From Paenibacillus hunanensis (GTDB lineage Bacteria; Bacillota; Bacilli; Paenibacillales; Paenibacillaceae): a DNA stretch of 64,000 nt. Each line of letters begins with the position of its first letter. The first letter of the stretch is position 1. Under the pieces are notes generated by a model that saw nothing but the letters and a program-made list of their open reading frames with translations, had not been told where the DNA came from and did not search any database. Where the stretch lies: assembly GCF_014645615.1 (NCBI RefSeq), contig NZ_BMMB01000007.1:351317-415316 (forward strand), written 5' to 3'. Positions 18,073 to 26,917 of this stretch are shown here, piece after piece. The position numbers and the translations under genes were made by a program.

Positions 18073-18702
18073 TTATTGAGGAGTAATATTGAAAGCCAAT
18101 GCCCAAGTCATTTCTAAATAAATACCTGTACTATTTGCATTGTTAGCAGAGACACGTGAAGCCAGTAGCCCAAAGTAAGCTGCTGTGATTCCTGGAGGAA
18201 CGGCAGGAAGAGCTCCAAAGTAAGCAGCAATTACAGCAATGCCCCCACTAGTTGCCGATACACCAGTAAGATCAGCAGAAAACTTATTGGCTTCGCAACT
18301 ATTCATATAACGACTATAACCCCACCAGTATTGTTGGACAGCGGTACTTTTTCCAGCGCAAGTTGCTGTGACCGATTTATTAAGATTGGAAGTAAGAGGC
18401 GCTGAATTTTTAGGAGTTATACTTAAATCAGAATGTGCTTCCAACTCGCCCGATTCAATTTGTTTATTTAATGTATTAAAATAGTTTTTCTGTCCATCTA
18501 GCAACTCTATATCTACTCCATTTTCTTGTGCTTTGGAATAATCTAGTTCAAAAAGCCCGTTATCATTTACAGATACGTAAGGTTCCAAAGCTAATACATC
18601 TTGTTTTGTAAATTCTTTATCTTTCATATCGCTGGCGAAGGTCTGAGGACAAGTTACGATAAAGAGTATTAAAGCTAACAAAAAGCTAACAATTCTTTTC
18701 AT
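18073..18702 (-). CDS. Secreted protein with WWG motif and hydrophobic tail, bacteriocin-like
   Basis: 209 residues with a clear Sec signal (MKRIVSFLLALILF..., cleavage likely after TFA at residue 23) and AGGAGG upstream. A polar propeptide-like part (~24-110) is followed by a C-terminal ~100 residues containing C115, 'YWWGYSRYMNSC' (W126, W127, G128, C136) and then a Gly/Ala-rich hydrophobic stretch. The two cysteines could form a disulfide. Proteins with a WWG-type segment and a glycine-rich hydrophobic tail are scattered in Firmicutes and resemble secreted peptide toxins; I cannot name the family. It shares a transcript with the small membrane protein downstream. Confidence 0.7.
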   Translation of the reverse strand: MKRIVSFLLALILFIVTCPQTFASDMKDKEFTKQDVLALEPYVSVNDNGLFELDYSKAQENGVDIELLDGQKNYFNTLNKQIESGELEAHSDLSITPKNSAPLTSNLNKSVTATCAGKSTAVQQYWWGYSRYMNSCEANKFSADLTGVSATSGGIAVIAAYFGALPAVPPGITAAYFGLLASRVSANNANSTGIYLEMTWALAFNITPQ

Positions 18703-19105
18703 ATTTCCTCCTAAGTATGTTTATTTACTAGCTATAAATTACTAATAAAACTACCATTAAGCCTCCTTAATTTATATTTTCAGTACACTTTTAGTCTAAC
18801 AAAAGGACGTAATCGATAAAGCTTTTCGACAAAAAAATTTTTTTTTTAGTTAAATTGAGACTTTTATCCTTTATTATAATTAAAGTGAAAACTAATTAAT
18901 TAGTATACAAGATTTAATTTTCGTTACTTTAGTCTTAGTATAGAAAGAAAGATTATTATTAAAATAATTAAACTTTGAAAAGTAAAATATAAAATTAGTT
19001 TTATGTACAGCATTCAGTCTTTTAAAATTGAAAGACTAAATGCTTACAAGCTATTGACTGGATCAAAGAGCCGTATCTAACTCCTGTGACATATCCGTTT
19101 GCAGC
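18703..19105. other. AT-rich intergenic region upstream of the secreted-protein gene
   Basis: 403 bases, clearly more AT-rich than the flanking genes. A hairpin with arms AGCATT-AGTCTTT and AAAGACT-AATGCT lies at 19009-19044. A TATAAT on the minus strand (18873-18878) could be a -10, but I saw no matching -35. The base composition suggests imported DNA. Confidence 0.45.
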
Positions 19106-19858
19106 TTATGCCGCAATCACCAACGACCACACCACCCCATGAAACCCGCTCATCGCATTCGCAATAAACAACACCGGAATCAGCGTCATACCTTGAATGA
19201 CCGACATAATAAACGCCGCCGTACCTTGACCCGTTGCTTGGAAACCACCTGTAAACAGCGTCGTTATCCTAGTAATAAACAGCGACAAGAAAGTAACGTG
19301 CAAAATATAACTGCCCATAACAATCAGCTGCGGATCATTCGTAAGCCAGCCGATCAGGTGATCTGCCACCAGATAGATTACTACCCCGAATACAACCGCC
19401 ATCAGCACAATCGCTTTGACCGTGAATCGAATCGTTTGCTTCATCCGCAGTTTATTTGCCGTAAACGAAAAGGCGATCAGCGGCACGACCCCTTCACACA
19501 ATCCCATCATTACAAACTCTGGAAATTGCAGCAATCTCGACGAGATGCCGTATGCAGCAACGGAAGCATCGCCGTATTGAATCAGAAAATAGTTCAGAAT
19601 CAGCGACATCGCACCAAGAAAGACACTCATCACAAACACAGGCACACCGATTTTGAACACATTGCTCATAATCTCTTGGCTCGCTTTAAACCATTTCAAC
19701 GACACACTCAGAAAGGTGCTTTTAAAGCCTAGATGATACGTGTAAAAGGCACTTGCGATAAGATTCGCTACAACTGTCGCTGTAGCTACACCGATCACGC
19801 CCCAGTGAAGAACAAAGATCGCGAGGGCATCCAGTACAATGATGTAGAAAACATTCAT
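19106..19858 (-). pseudogene. Truncated MATE-family efflux transporter
   Basis: 250 residues that match only the middle and C-terminal part of a MATE transporter (normally ~440-460 residues). It opens in the middle of the N-terminal half ('VIGVATATVVANLIASAFY'), continues through the second half ('YGISSRLLQFPEFVMMGLCEGVVPLIAFSF', 'TGGFQATGQGTAAFIMSVIQG') and stops at 'GVVWSLVIAA' before the last helix. Upstream in frame a stop occurs within five codons and there is no ribosome site. It lacks the first helices needed for a 12-helix transporter, so I call it a remnant. Confidence 0.75.
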
Positions 19859-20173
19859 ATCATGTAATCCTTATCCATTGCTTACGCTAATAGGATGTTT
19901 TGGATAACCTACGATGCTTTGAATGACCATTGAAAAGTGCTTCAGTATCTGCGGATGCTGAAGCTTATTTGCATAGTCACTTGTATAGCTGATTATTGGC
20001 TAGAACATGAATGACTTCATCTGGAATGCTAAAATATGCTATAATAGAGCGCTTCAATGAGCAGGCAACCGTTTTGACTAGCCTTATGGGAGTATAATGC
20101 TATCCTTGGTATTTTCAGTGTAAAGAAATGCAAGAAGAAAGAACACAGTAAACCTAAAGAGGGGGATTAACCA
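19859..20173. other. Intergenic, no gene seen
   Basis: 315 bases between the MATE remnant and the acetyltransferase. I find no leftover MATE coding sequence here, so the missing N-terminal half was deleted and is not merely shifted out of frame. GAGGGGG at 20159-20165 is the ribosome site of the next gene. Confidence 0.4.
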
Positions 20174-20719
20174 ATGCAGTTAGAACATGAAGGTATCGAA
20201 ATGCGTCCATTGCGCGCGGAGCATGCCGAGGCGCTCTTACAATTGCGACTCGATAACAGAGACTATATGCAAATCTATGAACCGATTCGACCGGATCATT
20301 ATTGGACGCTGGACACACAGCGCGAGATGCTAGAGCAGGGGGAACAAAGCTTTCAAGCATGTACGGGCTATGTGTTTGGTATGTTTACACTGGATACAGG
20401 ACAGCTGGTTGGACGTATAGAGCTAAGCGGTGTAGCAAGAGGACCTTTCCAAAATGCATCGGTCGGTTATTTTGTTGATCAACAGCATCATGGACGAGGA
20501 TATGCTACTTCCGCATTGCGCTGGGTTATGGATTATGCGTTTCAGGAAGCAGGATTGCATCGTATTCAAGCTGGCGTTATGCCATGGAATCAGCCTTCAC
20601 AGCGCGTATTGGAAAAAGCCCGCTTCCGCAAGGAGGGGCTGGCTGAACGCTATTTATACATTAATGGCAAATGGGAAGATCATATTCTATATGCGATCAC
20701 AGCTGAAGAATGGGCGTAG
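20174..20719 (+). CDS. GNAT acetyltransferase, RimJ/RimL type
   Basis: 181 residues with the RimJ/RimL layout: 'IEMRPLRAEHAEALLQLR' at the start, acetyl-CoA loop 'QQHHGRGYATSALRWVMDYAF' near 103-123, and 'NQPSQRVLEKARFRKEGLAERY' near 143. Members acetylate N-terminal amines of ribosomal proteins or small molecules. A GAGGGGG ribosome site lies eight bases upstream. It is a single gene facing the SLH-like gene. The acceptor is unknown. Confidence 0.87.
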   Translation: MQLEHEGIEMRPLRAEHAEALLQLRLDNRDYMQIYEPIRPDHYWTLDTQREMLEQGEQSFQACTGYVFGMFTLDTGQLVGRIELSGVARGPFQNASVGYFVDQQHHGRGYATSALRWVMDYAFQEAGLHRIQAGVMPWNQPSQRVLEKARFRKEGLAERYLYINGKWEDHILYAITAEEWA

Positions 20720-20765
20720 ACCTTATCGGATCAGAGCTAGATACGATATTCATAGCACGATCAAG

Positions 20766-21422
20766 CTACATAGAACGGTTGGCATGGAATAGCGATCGGG
20801 TATGAGCTAGCATTGCGATAGCTTCAGCGTACGTGATTGGCTCATAAGGACGAATATCGCTCGATTCTTGTGTTGAGACTATACCGCGATCCATCATATG
20901 CTGGAATCGATCTGCATCAGAATGCTCTGTCTGCTCCAGATTAACGGAGCATTGCACATGCTCCACAGATGCTGTATGCTGCTCGTTCGCTGTAGAAATA
21001 GACGAGGAAGATGTTGTTGTATTCGTATCATTTGGATTCATTTTCTCATCGATAGATATAGACTCCTCCTGTTCAGCATCATTTACAATCTGAAATGCCT
21101 GTGCTTCCTGTGAGTTGTCCTGTTCTAGCACATGCCAGAGCAAAATAGCAAAGTCGACACGCTGCATAGGCGCTGCGGGATCAAGCTCAGGCGATAGTGG
21201 CAATCCATTTAAGCTGGCAATTAGCATATCTTCGCTATATGGAGCTTGATTATCAATCGTTGTAAAATAATCGCTAGCCTGAGGTGCTTTAACGAAGCGA
21301 AGGTTCTTTATATGAAGTCCCAGTTCCTTGACGAGTAATGGAATCGCTGTAGCATAGGTGAGCGGTGTGGTCGGCTGTAGGGATGGAGCGATAGAAGAGC
21401 TTTGATGATGGTCATGATTCAT
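20766..21422 (-). CDS. SLH-like protein without signal peptide, unknown function
   Basis: 218 residues from the ATG at 21422, chosen because AAGGAG is nine bases upstream; the ATG three codons earlier abuts it. Residues ~15-95 resemble S-layer homology repeats ('LTYATAIPLLVKELGLHI', 'PMQRVDFAILLWHVLE'), and residues ~170-210 resemble another half repeat ('MMDRGIV', 'PITYAEAIAMLAHTRSL'). Between them is a polar, Thr/Ser/Glu-rich linker. There is no signal peptide, which is odd for SLH domains that normally anchor proteins to the cell wall. Function unknown. Confidence 0.6.
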   Translation of the reverse strand: MNHDHHQSSSIAPSLQPTTPLTYATAIPLLVKELGLHIKNLRFVKAPQASDYFTTIDNQAPYSEDMLIASLNGLPLSPELDPAAPMQRVDFAILLWHVLEQDNSQEAQAFQIVNDAEQEESISIDEKMNPNDTNTTTSSSSISTANEQHTASVEHVQCSVNLEQTEHSDADRFQHMMDRGIVSTQESSDIRPYEPITYAEAIAMLAHTRSLFHANRSM

Positions 21423-21691
21423 GTGGATCATCTCCTTGAGTAGTCGTCCATTTCTGTTTTGTAGTGCTGTAAAGCATAGCTTAATTGGTATGATCGGCTT
21501 TCATTAGTATCCAGTGTAAAGTAGATGCCAATATATGTATATAGAAGAGAAGAAGACGATTTTTTTGATTTTTATGGCACAAGGGTATAAGTTATATAGT
21601 AGGGTGTTCGGCGATTAACCATGTTGCAGTTTACATGATTGCCGTGAACATTGAAGAGAATGAGATCATACCATATTGGAGGAGAATCACT

Positions 21692-22780
21692 ATGACTAAA
21701 CCATCTGAACGATTACTTGTATTTGTAGGCTCGTACGCAGAGTCTGATCATACCGGTGTATATGTGTATGAATTCAATGAAGCCACAGGGGAGCTTGTAC
21801 AGACGGATGCGTTCACTGGCTTGCAAAACCCAACCTTCCTGAATGTGGATGCCAACGCTCGTCGCCTGTACGCACTCGGTGAAACGGTATCCGAGACAGG
21901 GCCAAAGGGCAAAGGCGGCGAAGCAGCAGCATTTGTGATTGATCCAGAGCAAGGCAAGCTGGAGCTGCTCAATCGTGCAAGAACGATCGACGGCCCTCCA
22001 TGTCATATTGGGCGCTCCGCAGATAGCCGCTATCTGACCATGGTTAGTTACCATGGTGGTATGGTTGGCCTGATCTCCATCAAAGAAGACGGCAGCGTAG
22101 GCGAGCTGCTGGATGTGCATCAGCATGAAGGACATAGCGTAGATCCACAAAATCAGGATCGCCCGCATCCACACTCCACATTCTTCGATCCAGCTGGCAA
22201 ATATGCAATCGTACAGGATCTCGGTCTTGACCGTGTACGCACCTATGAGCTGCTGCCAGAATCAAATGAGCTAAAATTCGTATCCGATGCGATCAGCACT
22301 CCAGGTGCAGGCCCACGTCACCTTGTATTCCATCCAAACGGCAAATTTGCCTTTATTATTAATGAGCTTAATTCGACTGTGACTGCTTATCAATATGAAG
22401 CAGCGACAGGCACATTGACTGAGGTACAGACGATCCCTACATTGCCTGCGGACTATGACGGTGCTAACGGTTGTGCTGAGATTGCCATTTCAGAAGACGG
22501 TCGTTATCTGTATGGTTCGAACCGTGGACATGATAGCATCGTGCAATATGCGGTCAATGCAGAGACTGGCGAGCTGACACTGGTACAGCATGTATCGACA
22601 GAGGGTGGACATCCACGTCACTTCTCCCTGTTGCCAGGCGGTCAATACGCACTGGTAGCGAATCGCGATGGTAATAACATCGTCGTATTCAGCATTGATG
22701 CGGATAGCGGCAAGCTGACTTACACAGGTAAAAGCGTAGAAGTATCGAAGCCTGTTTGTGTATGGGGCGCACGCTTCTAA
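21692..22780 (+). CDS. pgl: Lactonase family protein, 6-phosphogluconolactonase (YkgB/Pgl type)
   Basis: 362 residues from the ATG at 21692, which has GGAGGAG just upstream; the frame continues to 21635 without a ribosome site. The sequence repeats the seven-bladed propeller pattern of the family: 'VGSYAESDHTGVYVYEFNEATGEL', 'NPTFLNVDANARRLYAL', 'DRPHPHSTFFDPAGKYA', 'GPRHLVFHPNGKFAFIINEL', 'GGHPRHFSLLPGGQYALVANRD'. The His/Asp pairs near 165 and the GPRH motif are conserved active-site elements. It likely hydrolyses 6-phosphogluconolactone in the oxidative pentose phosphate pathway. Monocistronic. Confidence 0.86.
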   Translation: MTKPSERLLVFVGSYAESDHTGVYVYEFNEATGELVQTDAFTGLQNPTFLNVDANARRLYALGETVSETGPKGKGGEAAAFVIDPEQGKLELLNRARTIDGPPCHIGRSADSRYLTMVSYHGGMVGLISIKEDGSVGELLDVHQHEGHSVDPQNQDRPHPHSTFFDPAGKYAIVQDLGLDRVRTYELLPESNELKFVSDAISTPGAGPRHLVFHPNGKFAFIINELNSTVTAYQYEAATGTLTEVQTIPTLPADYDGANGCAEIAISEDGRYLYGSNRGHDSIVQYAVNAETGELTLVQHVSTEGGHPRHFSLLPGGQYALVANRDGNNIVVFSIDADSGKLTYTGKSVEVSKPVCVWGARF

Positions 22781-22911
22781 GATTATACTTTTATAAAGTG
22801 CTGGCTTTTCCAGGCTTTATGGCTGCTATGATGCGATACGGCAACGGTATCGTATAAGAATATAGGTATCGTAAACTAATAGTGAAGTCTCTAATTACGA
22901 ACGATTTACTA

Positions 22912-22947
22912 ACGACCGACAGTTATCACGCTGTCGGTCGTTTTTTT
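22912..22947 (+). terminator. Strong intrinsic terminator
   Basis: ACGACCGACAG (22912-22922) pairs perfectly with CTGTCGGTCGT (22931-22941) across an 8-base loop, followed by T7. It lies about 130 bases after the lactonase stop. The intervening and following DNA (22781-23137) otherwise holds nothing gene-like. Confidence 0.92.
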
Positions 22948-23137
22948 ATGTGGGAAAGATGGTTAACGACATCCTGCTTACAATCGTATAATATAGGGAA
23001 GGCTTTCCAGAATAGATCGGCACTGCATTGCAAAAAGCTAACATCGAATTGTTTCAATTTATGATAGAGAGGTAAAAATACATAACCCCATTTATAAGAG
23101 CAGCTACGAATCGAATTGGGAAAAGGAGATGCATACG

Positions 23138-23392
23138 ATGACAGAACCGCGTGAAAACAACAAGATTGATCATCAGGATGGCAAGCGCGATCATGCCGAG
23201 CAGTATCCTACCGATAAAGAAAGCTTGTTTGACCGTTTTGAATCGGAGCAGACGGTAGATGCCTTGCCTGTAGAGGATATGAAGCTGGAGCAACGGGAAG
23301 AAAAGGACGGCGAGCATACGAAGCGCTCTTCATCCAGTCAAAATGCTTACCCGGAGGGTAAGTCCAAGGATGATTCGGATATCGTGCGTTAA
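23138..23392 (+). CDS. Small, highly charged hydrophilic protein
   Basis: 84 residues from the ATG at 23138, which has AAAAGGAG nine bases upstream; the ATG at 23129 abuts the ribosome site and is less likely. The protein is almost entirely polar (Glu, Asp, Lys, Arg, Ser), has no hydrophobic core and should be disordered. No family recognised. The strong ribosome site makes it a likely real gene. Confidence 0.6.
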   Translation: MTEPRENNKIDHQDGKRDHAEQYPTDKESLFDRFESEQTVDALPVEDMKLEQREEKDGEHTKRSSSSQNAYPEGKSKDDSDIVR

Positions 23393-23489
23393 TTGGATAT
23401 AATGGAAGAGTGGCAAGGGACAGCTCCGCTGTAGCGGCAGGCGCTGTTCCTTTTCTGGATTCGTATAGATGGAAAGGTGAATGAACGCG

Positions 23490-23804
23490 ATGGCATTTGG
23501 AATTAAGCGAGAAGAGCTTCAAACATGGAAGCGTAAAGTTGAAGCAGGGGAAATTGCATTTTTGACTCATTATTGGATCGATGATCGCTTTCCCGATAGT
23601 CGGACGGTGACAAAGGTGGGATGTGCAGATATCGATAAGCTACGACACTGGTGCAGATCGTATGGCTTGAATCCGCGTTATATACATTTGCGAGATCGAT
23701 ATCCTCATTTTGATCTGCTTGGAGCAGAACAGGTGCGCATTTTACAAGTGGAGGGCTTACAGACGCATATCGACCGTTTTCGTCTCGATTCGTCATCTTC
23801 ATAA
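23490..23804 (+). CDS. Conserved hypothetical protein (Bacillales)
   Basis: 104 residues, beginning MAFGIKREELQTWKRKVEAG; an in-frame ATG at 23481 would add three residues, and the GGAAAGG site does not decide between them (twelve versus three bases). 'FLTHYWIDDRFPDSRTVTKVGC' and 'RHWCRSYGLNPRYIHLRDRYPHFDL' are conserved-looking stretches rich in His, Trp and Tyr. From memory, close relatives exist in Bacillales without assigned function. Cytoplasmic, no metal motif apparent. Confidence 0.68.
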   Translation: MAFGIKREELQTWKRKVEAGEIAFLTHYWIDDRFPDSRTVTKVGCADIDKLRHWCRSYGLNPRYIHLRDRYPHFDLLGAEQVRILQVEGLQTHIDRFRLDSSSS

Positions 23805-23996
23805 TGTGCGATCTTCCGGGCTGGCATGTTCGGGTCCGGCTGTATCGACCTCTTTAGGAATCGATTATGCATATGAGGCATTAGCCGAAGTGCCAGCTTT
23901 ATCAGCACCAGTCAGCATGGCAACTACATACATAGCTCCAATAGAGGTGAATAAAGCTGTCGAAATAGAAAAAAAATAAAAAAAATTTAAAAGCGG

Positions 23997-24025
23997 TTGA
24001 AATCGGTTACAAGCCGAGATATAAT
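23997..24025 (+). promoter_or_regulatory. Sigma-A promoter of the LacI-type regulator operon
   Basis: TTGAAA at 23997-24002 and TATAAT at 24020-24025 with a 17-base spacer, a near-consensus promoter. Transcription would start near 24032, inside the first operator, leaving a ~315-base leader before the regulator gene at 24348. Confidence 0.85.
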
Positions 24026-24032
24026 AGCGTTG

Positions 24033-24046
24033 TAGAAACGTTTCGA
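24033..24046. promoter_or_regulatory. LacI-family operator O1
   Basis: TAGAAACGTTTCGA, with perfect core GAAACGTTTC (24035-24044) and the central CG typical of LacI-family sites. It covers the predicted transcription start, so binding would block the promoter at 23997-24025. The obvious ligand is the regulator encoded at 24348. Confidence 0.75.
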
Positions 24047-24212
24047 CAAAAACACAGAAAATTCTGCAAGTGAATGTAAGCTTGAGGAATATTTTTCTAG
24101 TGTCGATATGGGTAAAAATGTGATTATGATCTAAAAATCACAAGTGGAACGTTACTTTCAGTCATGAAAAACTGTATTTTCCATAAAAATACAAAATATC
24201 CTTTTGGATGAA

Positions 24213-24228
24213 ATCGAAACGTTTCGAT
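24213..24228. promoter_or_regulatory. LacI-family operator O2
   Basis: ATCGAAACGTTTCGAT is a perfect 16-base palindrome sharing the GAAACGTTTC core with O1, about 180 bases downstream. A weaker half site (TCGAAACG) lies at 24263-24270. Two sites at this distance would allow DNA looping or a roadblock in the leader (inference). Confidence 0.72.
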
Positions 24229-24347
24229 AAGACTTTTTTGGTGAAATCATGCTGAACGATGAGTCGAAACGCCGCTTCACTCCACGATCAGGATCATGCT
24301 AAAGTAACAACAGCACTATAACCTGATTGAAGAACAGAGGTGAGCAG

Positions 24348-25346
24348 ATGGGGGCAACTATTAAGGATGTGGCTGCTCTTGCCGGGGTGGCGGTGTCAAC
24401 CGCCTCCTATGCGCTCAATGGCATCGGCAGAGTGAGTACGAAAACAAGGGATAAGGTGCTGGATGCAGCACGCCAGCTCAATTATCAGAAGAATGGTATC
24501 GCATCCGATCTGAAGCGTTCACGCACAAATACAATCGCATTGCTGCTGAGCGATCTGTCGGGGCCTTACTATTCCAGCCTGATCAAGGGCGTACAGGAGG
24601 TTAGTCTGAACAATGGCTATGATCTAATCGCCTGTAGCTCGATCGGTGGAGATTCCTCAACTGCTGTGAAGTTCATTAAAGAAAAGCGTGTCGATGGAGC
24701 GATCATTCTCGCACACAACATTCCCGACCGAACGATTATGGAGTCGGCGCGTGAGGGCTTTCCGATCGTGATGCTGGATCGCCGATTGGAGCATGAGAGC
24801 GTATGCTACGTTGAAGCCGATCATGAGAAGGGTGGCCTACTGGCAACGAATTATTTGATCGAAAATGGTCATCGTCGTATTGCCTTTGTTTCCGGCCCGG
24901 CAAGCAGTAAGCATAATAAGGATCGCTATAACGGCTTTACACGAGCGATGAATGATCATGGACTTACGATTGAGCCGCGCTGGAATCTGATCGGTAATTT
25001 TACCGAGGAAGGTGGCTATCGTGCAGTGAAGCTCATGATTGCACAGGGGGATTTACCGGAAGCGGTATTTTTCGCTAATGATGAGATGGCACTCGGTGGG
25101 ATCACGGCGCTTCAGGAAGCAGGCATTCGCGTACCAGAGGACATATCGGTCATCGGCTTTGATGATATCGTGCAAGCTCGCTTTTTGAACCCGGGTCTAA
25201 CCACGGTACGACAGCCAGATTATGAGGTTGGCGCACTAGCTGTACATTTGATTTTCCAAATTTTAAAAGGAGAGTCGGTGGCACAACACTATACATTGGA
25301 CACAGAACTTGTTATTCGCGGCACGGTTCGTTCCATTCAAAATTGA
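24348..25346 (+). CDS. LacI-family transcriptional regulator
   Basis: 332 residues from the ATG at 24348, which has AGAGGTGA upstream and gives the standard family start. The helix-turn-helix is 'TIKDVAALAGVAVSTASYALNG' (residues 4-25), followed by the hinge 'VLDAARQLNYQKN'. The rest is a periplasmic-binding-protein-like sensor domain ('NTIALLLSDLSGPYYSSLIKG', 'FANDEMALGGITALQEAGIRVPEDISVIGFDDI'). It should sense a sugar from the neighbouring importer and repress its own operon through the palindromes at 24033 and 24213. The binding-protein gene follows ten bases after the stop. Confidence 0.93.
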   Translation: MGATIKDVAALAGVAVSTASYALNGIGRVSTKTRDKVLDAARQLNYQKNGIASDLKRSRTNTIALLLSDLSGPYYSSLIKGVQEVSLNNGYDLIACSSIGGDSSTAVKFIKEKRVDGAIILAHNIPDRTIMESAREGFPIVMLDRRLEHESVCYVEADHEKGGLLATNYLIENGHRRIAFVSGPASSKHNKDRYNGFTRAMNDHGLTIEPRWNLIGNFTEEGGYRAVKLMIAQGDLPEAVFFANDEMALGGITALQEAGIRVPEDISVIGFDDIVQARFLNPGLTTVRQPDYEVGALAVHLIFQILKGESVAQHYTLDTELVIRGTVRSIQN

Positions 25347-25356
25347 GGTGTACGTA

Positions 25357-26619
25357 ATGAAAACATGGTGGAAACCAGCGATATCCGGTCTGCTGATCTT
25401 CTCCTTGCTGCTGGCAGGTTGTTCTGGCGGCAACGAGAAGGGCACGACCTCTGATGGTAAGCGTGTATTAAAAGTATGGGGGATGGGTGCGGAAGGTACA
25501 GCGCTAAGCAAGCTTGTTCCCGATTTTGAAGCCAAGCATCCTGATATTAAAGTGGATGTGCAGGCGATTCCGTGGGATAACGCGCACGATAAGCTACTCA
25601 CCGCAGTGGCATCCCGCAGTGGCCCAGATGTTGTACAGATGGGCATGGGCTGGATACCCGAGTTTGCTGGTGCAGGCGCGCTACAGGATTTGACGCCTTA
25701 TATGGATAAATATCCGAATTTGAAAGCGGATAACTATTTCGAGGGTGCACGTACGAAGATGACCTATGAGGGCAAGACCGTAGGTGTTCCTTGGTATATC
25801 GATACCCGGGTGCTCTTTTATCGCAAGGATCTGCTGAAGCAGGTTGGCTATAATGAGCCTCCCAAAACCTGGGATGAACTGAAGGACGCAGCGAAAAAGC
25901 TGGCTGCACGCGGCAATGGCAATTACGGGATTTTGCTGGATAGCAAAGACCCACTGTTTACGATTCCATTCGCCTGGGAAAACGGTAGTGAAGTGATTAA
26001 CAGCAACAAACAGGCACAGTTGAACCAGCCTCCCTATGTGGAGACGATTCAATATTTAAGTAGCTTTTTCAAAGAGGGTATCGCCCCGACTCAGAGTGAC
26101 ATGCAGCTGATCCCTTCGTTTGGTGAAGGCATTCTGCCGATGTTCATCAGTGGACCGTGGTCGGTAAACCAGGTCAAGACGGAGCTACCGGAGCTGAAGC
26201 CAGATCAATGGGGAACCGCAGTCATCCCACCGAAAACGGCTGGTGGTGAAAGCGTCTCTGTACTTGGCGGCTCCAATCTATCCGTGTTCAGCACCTCGCA
26301 AAATACAGAGGCAGCGGTGCAGTTCATCAGTTATTTGAACGATCCGCAGGTACAGGTCAAATGGTATGAGTTGACACAGGATTTGCCATCCACGACCAAA
26401 GCGTGGGAGGACAAAGCATTTGACAACAGTCCGAATATCAGTACATTCCGTACACAGATGGATACGGCACGCTCTACGCCATCCGTCAAAGAATGGGAAA
26501 CGATTGGCAAGCAGATCAGCGATGCGTTTGATCAGATTGTCGTCGGTGGTGCAGACATTCAGACACAGCTAAACCAGTTAAACGAGCAGGCGAATTCGAC
26601 GTTGCAGAGCGGGAATTAA
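25357..26619 (+). CDS. Sugar ABC transporter solute-binding lipoprotein, copy 1
   Basis: 420 residues from the ATG at 25357 (GAGGTG seven bases upstream). Lipoprotein signal with lipobox LLAGC near residue 21. Family 1 sugar-binding pattern: 'RVLKVWGMGAEGTALSKLVPDFE', 'IPWDNAHDKLLTAVAS', 'VGVPWYIDTRVLFYRKDLL', 'PFAWENGSEVINS', 'PMFISGPWSVNQV', 'VLGGSNLSVFS'. The Trp-rich pattern suits an oligosaccharide ligand. It is clearly paralogous to the next gene (26918-28165), aligning over the full length. Given the GH94 phosphorylase downstream, a beta-linked disaccharide is a reasonable guess. Confidence 0.9.
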   Translation: MKTWWKPAISGLLIFSLLLAGCSGGNEKGTTSDGKRVLKVWGMGAEGTALSKLVPDFEAKHPDIKVDVQAIPWDNAHDKLLTAVASRSGPDVVQMGMGWIPEFAGAGALQDLTPYMDKYPNLKADNYFEGARTKMTYEGKTVGVPWYIDTRVLFYRKDLLKQVGYNEPPKTWDELKDAAKKLAARGNGNYGILLDSKDPLFTIPFAWENGSEVINSNKQAQLNQPPYVETIQYLSSFFKEGIAPTQSDMQLIPSFGEGILPMFISGPWSVNQVKTELPELKPDQWGTAVIPPKTAGGESVSVLGGSNLSVFSTSQNTEAAVQFISYLNDPQVQVKWYELTQDLPSTTKAWEDKAFDNSPNISTFRTQMDTARSTPSVKEWETIGKQISDAFDQIVVGGADIQTQLNQLNEQANSTLQSGN

Positions 26620-26917
26620 GTAGTAATCCTGTTCAGTACGAAGATAGCCAGCAGCATCGCTATAAGGTATGAGCATGGTGTAGCGGTGTGAGTACGAATG
26701 AAGCAACAGGTTACAGGGGCAGTAAAAGGGGAGGTCAGGGATGCGCTTGCACGACAGGCGATCCTCCAGCAACAAAGCCGGCAGTGTACCAATAAATAAT
26801 GACACTGCCACCAACAGTGAAGACTCTGGCGAATGTCCGTGCTGATACTCATACGTGATCCGAACAGCGTCTTTACTGCTATTTTCATCCAAATACCAAT
26901 AAAGAGGTGGCCCGAGC

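Noticed and set aside
24213..24228. CcpA cre site
   Set aside because: The palindrome lacks the TG...CA positions of the cre consensus and matches the first operator next to the LacI-type gene, so a dedicated operator is more likely.
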